From: Drosophila persimilis
Lineage: Eukaryota > Arthropoda > Insecta > Diptera > Drosophilidae
NCBI RefSeq assembly: GCF_003286085.1
Contig: NW_020825298.1
Location: forward strand, 14,384,001 to 14,448,000
Reading direction: 5' to 3'
Length of the DNA stretch: 64,000 bases
In this document: piece by piece, positions 48,763 to 58,187 of the stretch
Layout: the number at the start of each line of letters is the position of its first letter
Numbering within the stretch: the stretch's first letter is position 1
Translations under genes and position numbers: made by a program
Notes under the pieces: generated by a model
The model's input: the letters and a program-made list of their open reading frames with translations, nothing else
Told to the model about the DNA's origin: nothing
Database searches by the model: none

Positions 48763-50820
48763 ATGGGCTGTGCCCTCCACAGAGCGTAGACCGTCATTAC
48801 TTACTGCAGCAAAAAAAAAAAAAACAAAAAAAAAAAAGGAAACACTACATACACCAACAACACGTATTTAAGCAAACACGAAAACCAATACAAAGGCAGC
48901 AACAAATTTGCTTCAAGAAAATTTCAAGTATTATAAACGACATAGAAAGACGAGCAGGGCATATCGAATATCTCAAGATTCCGCTGAGCGAGATGAGGCC
49001 CAAAAAGATATTGCAACAACAACCAGCAACATTTATTCACAAAACTTTTCAACAAAACAAAAAAAAACAAAAAAAAAAACACAAATCAAGGCAAACCAGA
49101 TATACTATATAGCAACGGCAAAAACGATGCAAAATCAACTTAAACAAATCTATAAGAAAAGAACATAACCTTTTCAAAATATGTTTGCTTCATTTCGAAT
49201 TTCTCGTTTTGCGTTTGTTCCATTTGATTTTTAATTCTGTTCAACAATTTTAAAAACTTTCAAAGCTCTTGTATTGCTGCTGGGCAAACTGATTATGCAG
49301 TGGCTCAAAGGGGGCTCCCTGTATGCAGCCGCATACTCTGCAAACGTTGATGAGGCCTTCAATTAAAGTTTTTGGATTTCCTTTGTGCAGAAGAAAGTCT
49401 TCAAATTCCTGACTTCAAATCGGACTTCGTTCAAAATCATATTAGGGGTAGAAAAGGCGACCATACCTGCTGCGTTAATTTTTCATCCTGTTCCCCATCA
49501 TTTTTGGCTCCCCTTTGATGCACGATGCGAGCGTGTTCCCCCAACAGCAATTTTTTAAACTCCTTCAGAGCAAAAATTGAACGAGAAATTCGCAAGAAAT
49601 GTATTTTGAAATAATTTGCAATTGCAAAAACACAACAGCCATACAGAAAAATCACTCATTTTGCCTCGAAACATTTGTTGTACTGCTATTTGCCAGAAAT
49701 CCAATATTCACAAGATCTATCATTTAAATAAATATACATTTTTTTGAATACGTGTATAATTTGAAGTAATTTTTTATTTATTAACATATGCAAAAAACAC
49801 AAAAAAAGAGAAAAAAAGAAAAACAAAAGTTGGAGACAGTTCGACACTAACAATTAAAGATTTATATAAGTTTCGCATTTTCTATCTATAAAATAAATGT
49901 CAAACAGAAAAAAATACATAAGAAATGCTTATAAAAACTAAATAAAAAAAGAAATCAAATACAAAGTAAAACAAAACACTGCATTTTTGTTTCATTTACA
50001 GACAACATAAACAATATAAACACAATTTAGGCATTAACATAAAGTAAAATTAAAGTAAAATATATAAATAATTATATGTGGAATGATATGAAAAAGCATA
50101 TTTTGTCTAACGTCGAGTTATATTTAGAGAAAGAATGGCGCAGGTTTTTGGCCGGAGCATGGGTTAAGCGAAATTTATGGGGGGATTATAATACAAACGG
50201 AAATGGAAAATTTAGGCAAATTTTGTTTGCAGATGCTGCGAATATTTTCCCCAAACTTTGTTTTGCACAAGAAAGGGCGCTGAATTTAGCTTAAATTTGA
50301 ATATCTCTCTCATACGGTTATAAATGTGTAATACTACGGCTACTATAACTGAATATATATTATATATATTATAAATGCAAGACAACTATACGCACAGAGC
50401 CCCAACAGCAACCCAGACACGAGAAAACTTTCCAGACATTCAAAAGAAAAGCTAAGGAAACTTGAAACACGAAACCCACATTGCAAGTGCATCAATACAA
50501 TTGATAAAAATGCTTCGATATTTACTCAATTTATGATATATTACTAATATAAATGTGTAATCAACTCCAATAATCAACCGAACAAAATTTTTGTATGAGA
50601 AACCAAGCACAGAAATGAACGAAACGAAGGTTACATTTTTCAAATCAATGTTCTCTAAATAGTACACATAAAAACAGAAATACGACAGCTTGCGAAAATG
50701 GTTTTTATAGTTTCACGCATAACTTAACATTAAGTTTACATAAGCAACTAAATAAATGGACGATAAGCAAGCAAAATACTTATAAATGAATGTATAATAA
50801 AAGTGCATAATACAAATAAA
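48763..50820 (+). other. stai: stai 3' UTR, long and A/U-rich
   Basis: No protein-coding frame follows the TAG. Poly(A) stretches occur right after the stop at 48805-48840, so a genomic A-rich tract could misprime cDNA. Candidate poly(A) signals include AATAAA at 50796-50801 and 50815-50820 at the distal end. There are several more in the AT-rich 49.7-50.0 kb part, so a long (about 2 kb) neuronal-type 3' UTR and shorter forms are both possible. Confidence 0.55.
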
Positions 50821-50950
50821 TGAAATATTTATAATTGGTAGAAAATGCGTTTTCTCAATGTTCAGAAATATTTCGGTGTGGAACTTTAATTAACTTTGAT
50901 TATTTCAAATTTCAATTTTTAGCGGGCAGCGCGGTAATTCTACACATTCA

Positions 50951-50995
50951 TATCGATAGCAGCTGCACGGTTTTCTAATCGAACGGTCACACCAG
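50951..50995 (+). promoter_or_regulatory. DRE plus motif-1-like core promoter, target unclear
   Basis: TATCGATA is the DREF site core. GGTCACACCAG, about 25 bp downstream, is close to motif 1 and is the human-disrupting-type 'GGTCACAC' word common at housekeeping promoters. It is 15 bp before a small ORF and about 870 bp before Arpc4, which has its own proximal motif-1 site. It could serve either one, or an unannotated transcript. Confidence 0.5.
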
Positions 50996-51010
50996 TATTT
51001 GCTGTATACA

Positions 51011-51148
51011 ATGTCCTTTTTAGCTCAACAATGTCCCTTACATTCCATACTCACTTACGTTTTCTTACGTTTTATGCTGCTGGCAACATTCAATTTGTAT
51101 GGGCTAGACTCATCGAGCAGCATTGTTCCACAACATTTCGCGGATTGA
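51011..51148 (+). CDS. Possible 45-residue small membrane protein
   Basis: ATG at 51011 lies 15 bp after the orphan promoter motifs. The frame runs 45 codons: MSFLAQQCPLHS, then a mostly hydrophobic helix of about 20 residues (ILTYVFLRFMLLATFNLYGL), then a polar tail to TGA. One membrane segment in such a short frame could be a real microprotein or chance in T-rich DNA. I do not recognise a family. Confidence 0.2.
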   Translation: MSFLAQQCPLHSILTYVFLRFMLLATFNLYGLDSSSSIVPQHFAD

Positions 51149-51775
51149 GCAACATTTAGCATACCCTGGCAAATGGATATTATAGAACTGAGAGAATTTT
51201 TGTCATCTAGTGCACCAATAGAGGCCAAAACTAGTCAGTTTCTGTTTTAAAGGTATTTCAACGATATTTTGAAGGTTTTGGTCTTCTTACAGAACCCAAG
51301 AATGGCTATCGGGATCGAGATATATATACAAGACCCTAATCATATGCATTAATATGTCCAAAACACAACAATCTGAGATCATTTCTATATTAATTACGTT
51401 TTAAAACAGTTTCTTCATATTATATTATCCAAGTAGGGTATACCTGTGCCCAAACTCACTTACGGCGCATTAAATACTCACTTACGTTGCCACTGTTTTT
51501 TTGTTGGCCTTTTTTTTAACCTTGTTTTCTACACTATACAAAAAATGAGAGTACTTAAAAGTAGTCAATCAGGTAGAAAATTGATTCACTAATCGGATAA
51601 AATTATGTGGGCATGGCTAAATGTGCTATATAGTTGGGAATATTCGACGGAAGATCGAAAACGAGGAATATGTAAAGCAGAACTTGAACTCGTCAGTATA
51701 TTTACGGTATATTTTTTTAATGAGGCTGTATGTTTCGGTATCTTTATGAGGGTCGGACCACATTTTATCAGTCCG

Positions 51776-51786
51776 CGGTCACACTT
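51776..51786 (+). promoter_or_regulatory. Arpc4: Motif-1-like core promoter of Arpc4
   Basis: CGGTCACACTT matches YGGTCACACTR except for the last base, 80 bp before the Arpc4 ATG. It fits a TATA-less housekeeping promoter. Confidence 0.55.
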
Positions 51787-51865
51787 TTTATGATTCACAA
51801 CAAATCGCAGAAAATTAAGTAAAAAGTGAATTAAACATACGATTTAGCAACAATAAGCATATACA

Positions 51866-52372
51866 ATGGCCGCCACATTGAAACCCTATCTTACCGCCGT
51901 GCGGCACTCGCTCACCGCCGCCATGTGCCTGCAAGATTTCCCCTCCCAAGTGGTGGAGCGTCACAACAAGCCGGAGGTGGAGATATGCTCCAGCAAAGAG
52001 CTGGTGCTCACGCCCATTGTGGTGTCCCGCAACGAGCGGGAGAAGGTTCTGATTGAGCCGTCGATCAACTCGGTGCGGGTGAGCATTGCCGTGAAGCAGG
52101 CGGACGAAATCGAGAAGATACTGTGTCACAAGTTCACGAGGTTTATGATGCGCCGCGCCGAATCCTTCGCCATATTGCGCCGGAAGCCCATCGAGGGCTA
52201 CGACATTAGCTTCCTCATCACTAACTGTCACACGGAGCAGATGTACAAGCACAAACTGGTGGACTTTGTGATTAGTTTCATGGAGGAGATCGACAAGGAA
52301 ATCAGCGAAATGAAACTGGCAGTGAACGCCAGGGCTCGAACATGCGCCGAGGAGTTCCTCAAGCGGTTCTAG
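51866..52372 (+). CDS. Arpc4: Arp2/3 complex subunit 4 (p20-ARC)
   Basis: The protein is 168 residues, the exact length usual for ARPC4, in one coding exon from [20 protein letters not shown] to FLKRF. The ARPC4 signature is clear throughout ([71 protein letters not shown]). ARPC4 and ARPC2 form the structural core of the Arp2/3 complex, which nucleates branched actin. A 57-bp intron-like segment (52374-52430, GTGAGT...TTCGCAG, with CTAAT inside) begins one base after the stop codon. The AATAAA signal is at 52485-52490. The gene converges on Wdr79, with 175 bp between stop codons. Confidence 0.97.
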   Translation: MAATLKPYLTAVRHSLTAAMCLQDFPSQVVERHNKPEVEICSSKELVLTPIVVSRNEREKVLIEPSINSVRVSIAVKQADEIEKILCHKFTRFMMRRAESFAILRRKPIEGYDISFLITNCHTEQMYKHKLVDFVISFMEEIDKEISEMKLAVNARARTCAEEFLKRF

Positions 52373-52484
52373 AGTGAGTTATTGTTTCTGTTGAGTTTGA
52401 GAGACCCTAATCGGTGGATTTACTTCGCAGGTGGAAACACAGAGGTATGAACTCACGCATTTAGTATTTCCAAGTGGATTCAAG

Positions 52485-52522
52485 AATAAAGACGGCTTTT
52501 TTAAATATTAGCTCAATTTATT
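52485..52522. terminator. Convergent poly(A) signals of Arpc4 and Wdr79
   Basis: AATAAA on the + strand (52485-52490) serves Arpc4. AATAAA on the - strand (plus-strand TTTATT, 52517-52522) serves Wdr79. They are only about 30 bp apart, so the two 3' ends are expected to touch or overlap by a few bases. Confidence 0.7.
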
Positions 52523-52547
52523 AAAAACATTCTGGGGCACTGACCAA

Positions 52548-54391
52548 TCACAGACCTTGGCCGCACCACCACATCACCACGGCATTCTCATAGATCACTT
52601 CTTGTGGCTTCTCCTTCGACTGCTCTTGCTCCACTGCTCCTGTGCAATCCAGAACGCTGTCATTGACACGACCATCGCTGCCAATGAAATGATATTGCCC
52701 CGAGCTAGAGGCCAGGATTGGAAGCGTCGGGTGGAAACTAGCTCCATTGCAGCAGTCGTTGTGGAGTGGAAGAGCAGATACTTCGCCATCGCCGTTCATA
52801 TCCCAGACGTTCAGAGCACCCTGCGTATCGCCGCTGGCCAGCCATCCCAGGTCCGGCGTCAGATCGAATTGTATGCGCTGATTGGTCTCCACATTGCGCT
52901 GGTACTCTTCCAAGGGCTTCTTGTAGTTCCTCATGTCCCACTGCAGCAGCTTTTGGCATTTTCGAGCGCCACTGAACAGCTGCCATCCCGCAGAACCTTC
53001 GGCGTACTTTAGTTGGGTAATCCCTCCCTTGTGGCCACCCAGCGTAAAGAGCGGTCCCTGCTTGGGGCTGCAACGGAGGTCAAAGTGTTGGATATAGCCA
53101 TGCCAGTTGCCGCAAGTCAAGGTGTTGTGGTGCTCCGTAGTCTGCGCAATGCATGAGATGGCAAACTTTACTGGATAATCGTCACAGAGGCGGCCAGGAC
53201 GGCTTGTGTCGAAGATTTTAATGCATCGCTTATAGCCCGCATAGATCTGCTGGCCATCGTGGGAGAAAGCCAAGGATATGGCGGCCATTACTTCGTCCAC
53301 GGCATCATAGCCACTGTAACTGCAGCGCAGCTTCCCATCGAAGGCATCCCACATGTGAATGGGTTCGTGTTGCCGTGTGGCGAGCCAGCTAAAGGAGGTA
53401 ACTATGCATTATATTGCCTTGTAGAAGGAATCGATGTACTCACAAACAGCTATCTGGTTCCTGGCTATTCATATGCGGATACCACACGCAGTCATAGACA
53501 GTGCCACCTTCGGGCACGTGCACTGCAGGCACAAGATTAGTGAGGCCGCGCTCCTGCGCCACTGTTGTGGCGGTGTACAGGTCCGGGGGCAGTTCCATGA
53601 CGTGCATTCCATCCAAATGTATGGGAACTAGCAGGCAGGTGCCATCGGGCGACCAATAGCAGCCTTTAGTGTAATGCTGAGCCGCGGCTGAGGATTTCCA
53701 GCAACGCCGCCCTACCTCTATAAGTTTATTCTTGAAATACTCCAGTGGAGCAATCTCTTCAGCTTCCACTGCCACAATCTCTGTAGCTTTTTCTGTCACA
53801 AACGGCTCGTTTTCGTTGGCTACAACCGGCTTGTTAACGTCCAACACAATCAATTGATTGCTTTCCGGCACAATCGACTGAATTTCAGGTTCGTCTATAG
53901 TGTCTTCGAGGTTTATGACGGATTCACTCTCCTCTAAAGTGGATTCTTCATTTAGTGTGGTCTCCTGCATACTTGTGTCTTCTTCCAGCGTGGTTTCCTC
54001 CTGCACGCTGCTCTTCTCTTGAATGCTGCTCTCTTGCACGCTGATCTCCTTATGCATGCTGCTCTTCTCTTGAATGCTGCTTTCCTCCTGCACGCTGATC
54101 TCCTCCACGTTAATGGACACATCCATGTCCTCATTGGGCCTGGTGCTAGCATCAAATTTTTTTTTCAGTTTGCATATCTCCGCCTCGGTTAAACTGAACG
54201 ACAAATCCGCGCTTGATGTCACCATTGTGCTGCTGAAACTCACGTTGTTATTCAACAGCGCTGCAGATAAGTCCTGCTCCTCCACGTCGCACATGCTGGT
54301 GCTTAGATTGGAAGCCGCTGTAAAGGTTTTTGTTGGTTTTAAAGTTAAAAAACAATCATCAACATTTAAAATTCCACTTACAATCGTCCAT
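52548..54391 (-). CDS. WDR79: WDR79/TCAB1-type WD-repeat protein
   Basis: There are three exons: 54382-54391, 53444-54317 and 52548-53388, with introns of 64 and 55 bp. The ATG at 54391 (MDD|SASNLSTSMCDVEEQD) is chosen because it splices in frame; the overlapping ATG at 54396 does not. The product is about 574 residues. The first third is acidic and Ser/Glu-rich with a tandem SIQEKSS repeat. The rest is a WD beta-propeller with family motifs GCYWSPDGTCLLVP, VYDCVWYPH, FWLATRQHEPIHMWDAFDG, LAFSHDGQQIYAGYKRCIKIFD, GHKGGITQLKY, GARKCQKLLQWDMRN and LASGDTQGALNVWDM. WDR79 binds the CAB box of scaRNAs and takes them to Cajal bodies. Flies lack telomerase RNA, so the scaRNA role is the relevant one. 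The gene is convergent with Arpc4. Confidence 0.92.
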
Positions 54392-54659
54392 CGCATTGTT
54401 ATTGCCGCCAGTGTTCAAAAATAATGCAGACATCGCGTGCCCGATACAAGCTAAGAAAGCCACATGGTGTGTGACGTAGAGAGGGTTGGGTTGCCGGGTC
54501 TTGGTTTAATAGGCCGGCACACTGAGGTGCTGAAAAAACCAAACAAGCAGTGCTGGGTAGGGTAGAATTTCATAAACGTTCCATAAGTGGCCGCTGGCTA
54601 ATTGTGGCGCTAGACAAATGTAAAATATATATATCAACTATTCATGGGCATGAAAACGA
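54392..54659. other. Wdr79 upstream region
   Basis: This short spacer carries the Wdr79 promoter (reading leftwards) and holds no recognised motif. It borders the left edge of the inverted-repeat region. Confidence 0.4.
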
Positions 54660-54954
54660 TTTTTTCCAGAAATCCAGATCGGCTCACAAATAACGGAGGA
54701 AAGAAGGATGTTCCGATCACAGGGAACCATCGCACGCCTTGGAGTCCTATCCACGGATCAAGGACATCAGGAGGAAATTAAGGATCAAGGATATTTTTCC
54801 TGTCGAGTGGCGGAGAACTCGCCATTAGGCGTGTCGAATTATCTTTTCCGAGGATCTTCCCGATCACGGGATGGAGAAATGGAGAAAACCGGATATACAT
54901 ATATGCCAGAGAAAATATCCTTGATATCCTTTCATTACTGACATCGCCTTCCCA

Positions 54955-55595
54955 CCTGCACCACGGATTACCACATCCTGGATTCCTATCTATGACTAGG
55001 TAAGTTTTCCTTGTTTCCCCTATTCATCTTTTCCATTGACTATTTATTTCGTTGTTCTCATATTTTGTTATTCCCTCCAGGTTATTGGCTCAGACCAGGG
55101 ACCAGCGATCCACGGCGGAATTGTTGGTTCACGCCTCGGTAAATATTGGTCACCATTCATTCGCCGCCGAATAAAACGCTGCGCTTCAGCTTTGAGACGC
55201 GTAAGTTAATCAGTATATAATTTTGGATATATTTTAAAACATGTCTTCCTTCACAGAGGACTTATGTATGTACCCTACGCTTTGCCACAAACCGAGTCCA
55301 GACGGAGTCCTATCAAAGTATCCCAGCCAGACAGAATCGTATCCCAGCAGGACGAAAGCACACCCCTTGCAAAATCCGAGCCTTCGTCATCCTTCTACCT
55401 TGTCATCGACAACCAGGACTTTGACTATGGCAACCAAGGGAGGGGCTACGCAGACTTCTAGATTCTGGAAAGATCTCGTTGTTGTTAGGTTTAAGGATAC
55501 ACGTCTATATACTAAGATAGTAGATATAAATGTTTTCCACTTGTTTATTTATTTGTACTAAGTTAAGTTATAATTAATAAAACTGTTGTAAAATC
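54955..55595 (+). ncRNA. Candidate spliced transcript inside the left part of the inverted repeat
   Basis: Two consensus introns lie in a row: 55000-55080 (TAG|GTAAGT...CCCTCCAG) and 55201-55256 (CGC|GTAAGT...CTTCACAG), flanking a 120-bp exon (55081-55200). AATAAA follows at 55576-55581. The structure looks like a real + strand transcription unit. Its start is unknown and may lie in the repeat units near 54.7 kb. Exon 3 holds a 65-codon frame from ATG 55264 to the TAG at 55461, ending ...YLVIDNQDFDYGNQGRGYADF; other frames are also open, so coding status is unclear. It resembles neither neighbour. It may be a non-coding precursor that reads into the hairpin arms, or a small new gene. Confidence 0.4.
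55264..55461 (+). CDS. Possible 65-residue ORF in the third exon
   Basis: The frame starts MYVPYALPQTESRRSPIKVS and ends in an Asp/Gln/Gly-rich tail before TAG. It lies wholly in the last exon of the candidate spliced transcript. Composition is Ser/Gln/Pro-rich and I recognise no domain. An in-frame TGA lies four codons upstream of the ATG after splicing, so it would start here. Confidence 0.25.
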   Translation: MYVPYALPQTESRRSPIKVSQPDRIVSQQDESTPLAKSEPSSSFYLVIDNQDFDYGNQGRGYADF

Positions 55596-57030
55596 ATCCT
55601 TGCTGTATCCTGTATCGGGGAAACTATCTCGATTGCAAAAAGGCGTGGCACGTCCAGATCGGTTCACAAATGGGGAGAAAACTAAATATTTTTTATTGGA
55701 GAAAATGTCCTTGATCCTTGATAAGGACTCCATAAAATCAGGAAGCCGTCGCACGCTCAGATCGACCCATAAATGGCGGAGAAAACTAATATTTCTGATC
55801 CTTGATATCCTTGGTCCTTGAAAAGGACTTCATAAAATCAGGGACATTTTTCCGATCACAGGAAGCCGTCGCATGCCCAAATCAGCCCACAAATAACGGA
55901 GAAAACAAAATTGGCTTAGAACTGTCTTTTAAAATGTAGTTCAAGAAATTGCCGATGGGGGCGCCACCGTACAAAGGGAAAAAACCTCCCGTCAAATGGC
56001 CAAAATCTGGATGGGATACCAGGCGAACATAAATCAGCAGAAGGTAACTGAATTTTTTAAAATTTGTGGCCCCCTAAAGTATGCTGCGAAATTTTTTTGC
56101 AATTGCTGCAGTTGCTTGCTGCTCATTTCTGTTCGCCTGGTATCCCATTCAGATTTTGGCCGTTTTCTCCGGTATTTGTGGGCCGATTTGGGCGTGCGAC
56201 GGCTTCCTGTGATCGGAAAAATGTCCCTGATTTTTCGAAGTCCTTTTCAAGGACCAAGGATATCCGGGATCAAAAATATTCATTTTCTTTGCTATTTATG
56301 GTCCGATCTGGGCGTGCGATGGCTTCCTGTGATCGGCAAAATGTCCCTGATTTTCTGAAGTCCTTATCAAGGACCAAGGATCAAGGATATGTACTCCAGA
56401 CATATATATCTTGTTTTCTCCCTTATTTGTGGCCCGATCGGGACGTGCGACGGCTTCCTGTGATCGGAAAAGTGTCCTTGATGTGATGGAGTCCTTTTCA
56501 AGGACCAAGGATATCAAGGATCAAAAATATTCATTTTCTCCGCTATTTATGGTCCGATCTGGGCGAGCGACGGCTTCCTGTGATCGGAAAAATGTCCCTG
56601 ATTTGATGGAGTCCTTATCAAGGACCAAGGATATCAAGGATCAAAAATATCAGTTATCTCCGCCATTTATGGTTCGATCTGAGCGTGCGACGGCTTCCTG
56701 TGATCGGAAAAATGCCCCTGACTTAATGAAGTCCTTATAAAGGACGAAGGATTTTATTATTTAATTTTGTCCGATTTGTGCCCCAATCTGGGCGTGCTAT
56801 GGCTTTTTGTGATCGGGTGAAAATCCTTGACTCGGTTGAGTCCTTATCAAGGATCAAGGATCCTTGACCAGCAAAAAATGTAATTTTCTTCCTTAATAAT
56901 AGACCCTTAATAAAGTCCTTGTCAAGGGTCAATCCTCTTCAAGGATCAGGGATATTTTTTTTGTACTCCGATCGGTGTGTTGCATGGCTCGAAAAAAAAT
57001 ACCTGATGGAGTCTTTATCAAGGACTTTTT

Positions 57031-57203
57031 CCCCAGTCATATATGTTTTGTTTTCCCCTAACTATCCCTCAAACAATACTTCTCAAATTTGATATTTTTA
57101 GTTAAATATTTTTTATTTTCGTTTAAATTTATGTAAGCATGGATGTATTTAGCCTTTTTGTTTTTCTATAAATATGTAATATAATTACGCATATAAGAAT
57201 AGG
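57031..57203. other. AT-rich spacer
   Basis: The spacer between the inverted repeat and the end of the small minus-strand gene is AT-rich. It likely contains the 3' UTR and poly(A) signal of that gene, with no other feature. Confidence 0.4.
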
Positions 57204-58004
57204 CTAATTTATAACAATGAGCTTATATGTACATATGTATATATTTATGGTATGTACATACTGCATATAATAGTAAATACACATCTTGGAGATTGATAGT
57301 ATCAAAATCTTACAGCTATCTACTATAACAATATAACAATAACAAAAAAGATATAAGTTGAAAATCTGCAGGGCTTCTAAGCGATAGATAATGAAGCGTG
57401 CGCACAGCGAGCGTGTATGGGTTGTTGGGGTAGTCCTTCCAAACTTTTCTTGTACGAAGTGGATTCTGCGCCAGCTGATCTGTTCGTCTTCAAATTGGAG
57501 TCCAGACAGGTGCTGTCCGACTGCCCTATGCGTCTCTGAGTAGTTGGCTGCCGGATCGGCATATTGAGCTGTGAGGAACAATCAAAGATTAGCATTTGAA
57601 AAAACGATATTCAGAAGGAAACTCACCAAAGTAACCCAGTTCTATTCGTTTCTCAATGTCTTCTAGGTCCACATCCTCGATATTGCCCATAGTTCCAGGG
57701 ATAGAAGTTAGCGAAAAAGTCCTCCCCACGGCTTTTATGGAGCTGTACACCCTCGCGCACTGCTCCGACGAGACAGGGCGACAGGTCCCGAGGACAGGAT
57801 AGGAGCCAATAAGCAAAGATTCCCGCTCTAGCCAGTTGATACGCAAGAAATCCTTGATGTGTTTTAAGGGACTAGCCACACGATCCTGAAAATAGTGTTG
57901 GAATTAAATATTTTTCAGCGGTGTTTCTCGGTATATCGATGGCTTACTTACTTTACACTATGATGCAGCTGCAGATTGGTCGTGTTGAATGTGGCCTGTG
58001 ACAT
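57204..58004 (-). CDS. Unrecognised small protein, head-to-head with the dynein-tail gene
   Basis: There are three coding exons: 57957-58004 (ATG at 58004, MSQATFNTTNLQLHHS), 57627-57885 (DRVASPLKHIKDFLRINWLE...DLEDIEKRIELGYF) and 57568 leftwards. Introns are 71 and 58 bp. The first donor is GTAAAG; the stronger GTAAGT four bases on would hit a stop. The last exon is ambiguous. The consensus junction gives AQYADPAANYSETHRAVGQH... and runs to a TAG at 57204, with an AT-rich, hydrophobic C-terminus. The next frame (LNMPIRQPTTQRRIGQSDS...) ends neatly at 57377, where GC content drops, but is out of phase. A further 5' exon may exist. I recognise no domain. The shared 183-bp promoter with the dynein-tail gene suggests joint expression, possibly testis or cilia. 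Confidence 0.55.
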
Positions 58005-58187
58005 GTTGACAATGATGAAGGGCGATCGGTTGACCGGTCTATGCTGTAAGAGTAGAGAATATTAGTGGCATTATTTACAATCGGTAACAATCATAACAGT
58101 TTTTTGGAAAATGCCATTTGAAAACTAAATAACTAAAACTTATGTATATTTAGAAATAGGAGTTCGACAGCGAAAAACAGAACAAAT
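58005..58187. promoter_or_regulatory. Bidirectional promoter of two divergent genes
   Basis: Only 183 bp separate the two start codons. GTAACAATCATAAC (58084-58097; minus strand GTTATGATTGTTAC) looks like a degenerate RFX X-box half-palindrome (GTTNCC...GGNAAC) and would suit ciliary expression, but two or more positions deviate. An acceptor-like CTCTACTCTTACAG on the minus strand (around 58048) shows that part of this may be 5' intron of the left gene. Confidence 0.35.

Larger units (their letters stand above)
50821..51775. other. Intergenic region with an orphan promoter signature
   Basis: The region between the stai 3' end and Arpc4 has a DRE (TATCGATA, 50951-50958) and, 25 bp on, ACGGTCACACCAG, which is motif-1-like (50983-50995). 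A 45-codon frame follows at 51011. Three copies of ACTCACTTACG lie at 51049, 51454 and 51476. Otherwise it is AT-rich with nothing recognised. Confidence 0.5.
54660..57030. repeat. Large inverted repeat of a 120-bp unit (fold-back or hairpin-RNA locus)
   Basis: The right arm has six head-to-tail units, marked by GGCTTCCTGTGATCGG at 56201, 56321, 56452, 56572 and 56692 and a decayed form at 56801; spacing is mostly exactly 120. The left arm has the reverse complement, marked by GGAAGCCGTCGCA at 55741 and 55861 (120 apart), with decayed units at about 55610-55680 and 54665-54940. The arms meet at a hairpin: 55998-56040 is the inverse of 56119-56162, with a 78-nt loop. The left arm differs by an 87-bp segment (about 55912-55997). 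Each unit contains GTCCTT...AAGGACCAAGGA, a small internal dyad. No transposase frame is seen. A unit length divisible by three keeps a 109-codon periodic ORF open in the right arm. Confidence 0.85.

Noticed and set aside
54396-54396. ATG at 54396 as the Wdr79 start
   Set aside because: It opens an ORF only by reading through the 64-bp intron. The ATG at 54391 splices in frame at consensus sites.
56411-56740. 109-codon periodic ORF
   Set aside because: It is the right-arm 120-bp repeat read through. The period of 40 residues follows from the unit length.
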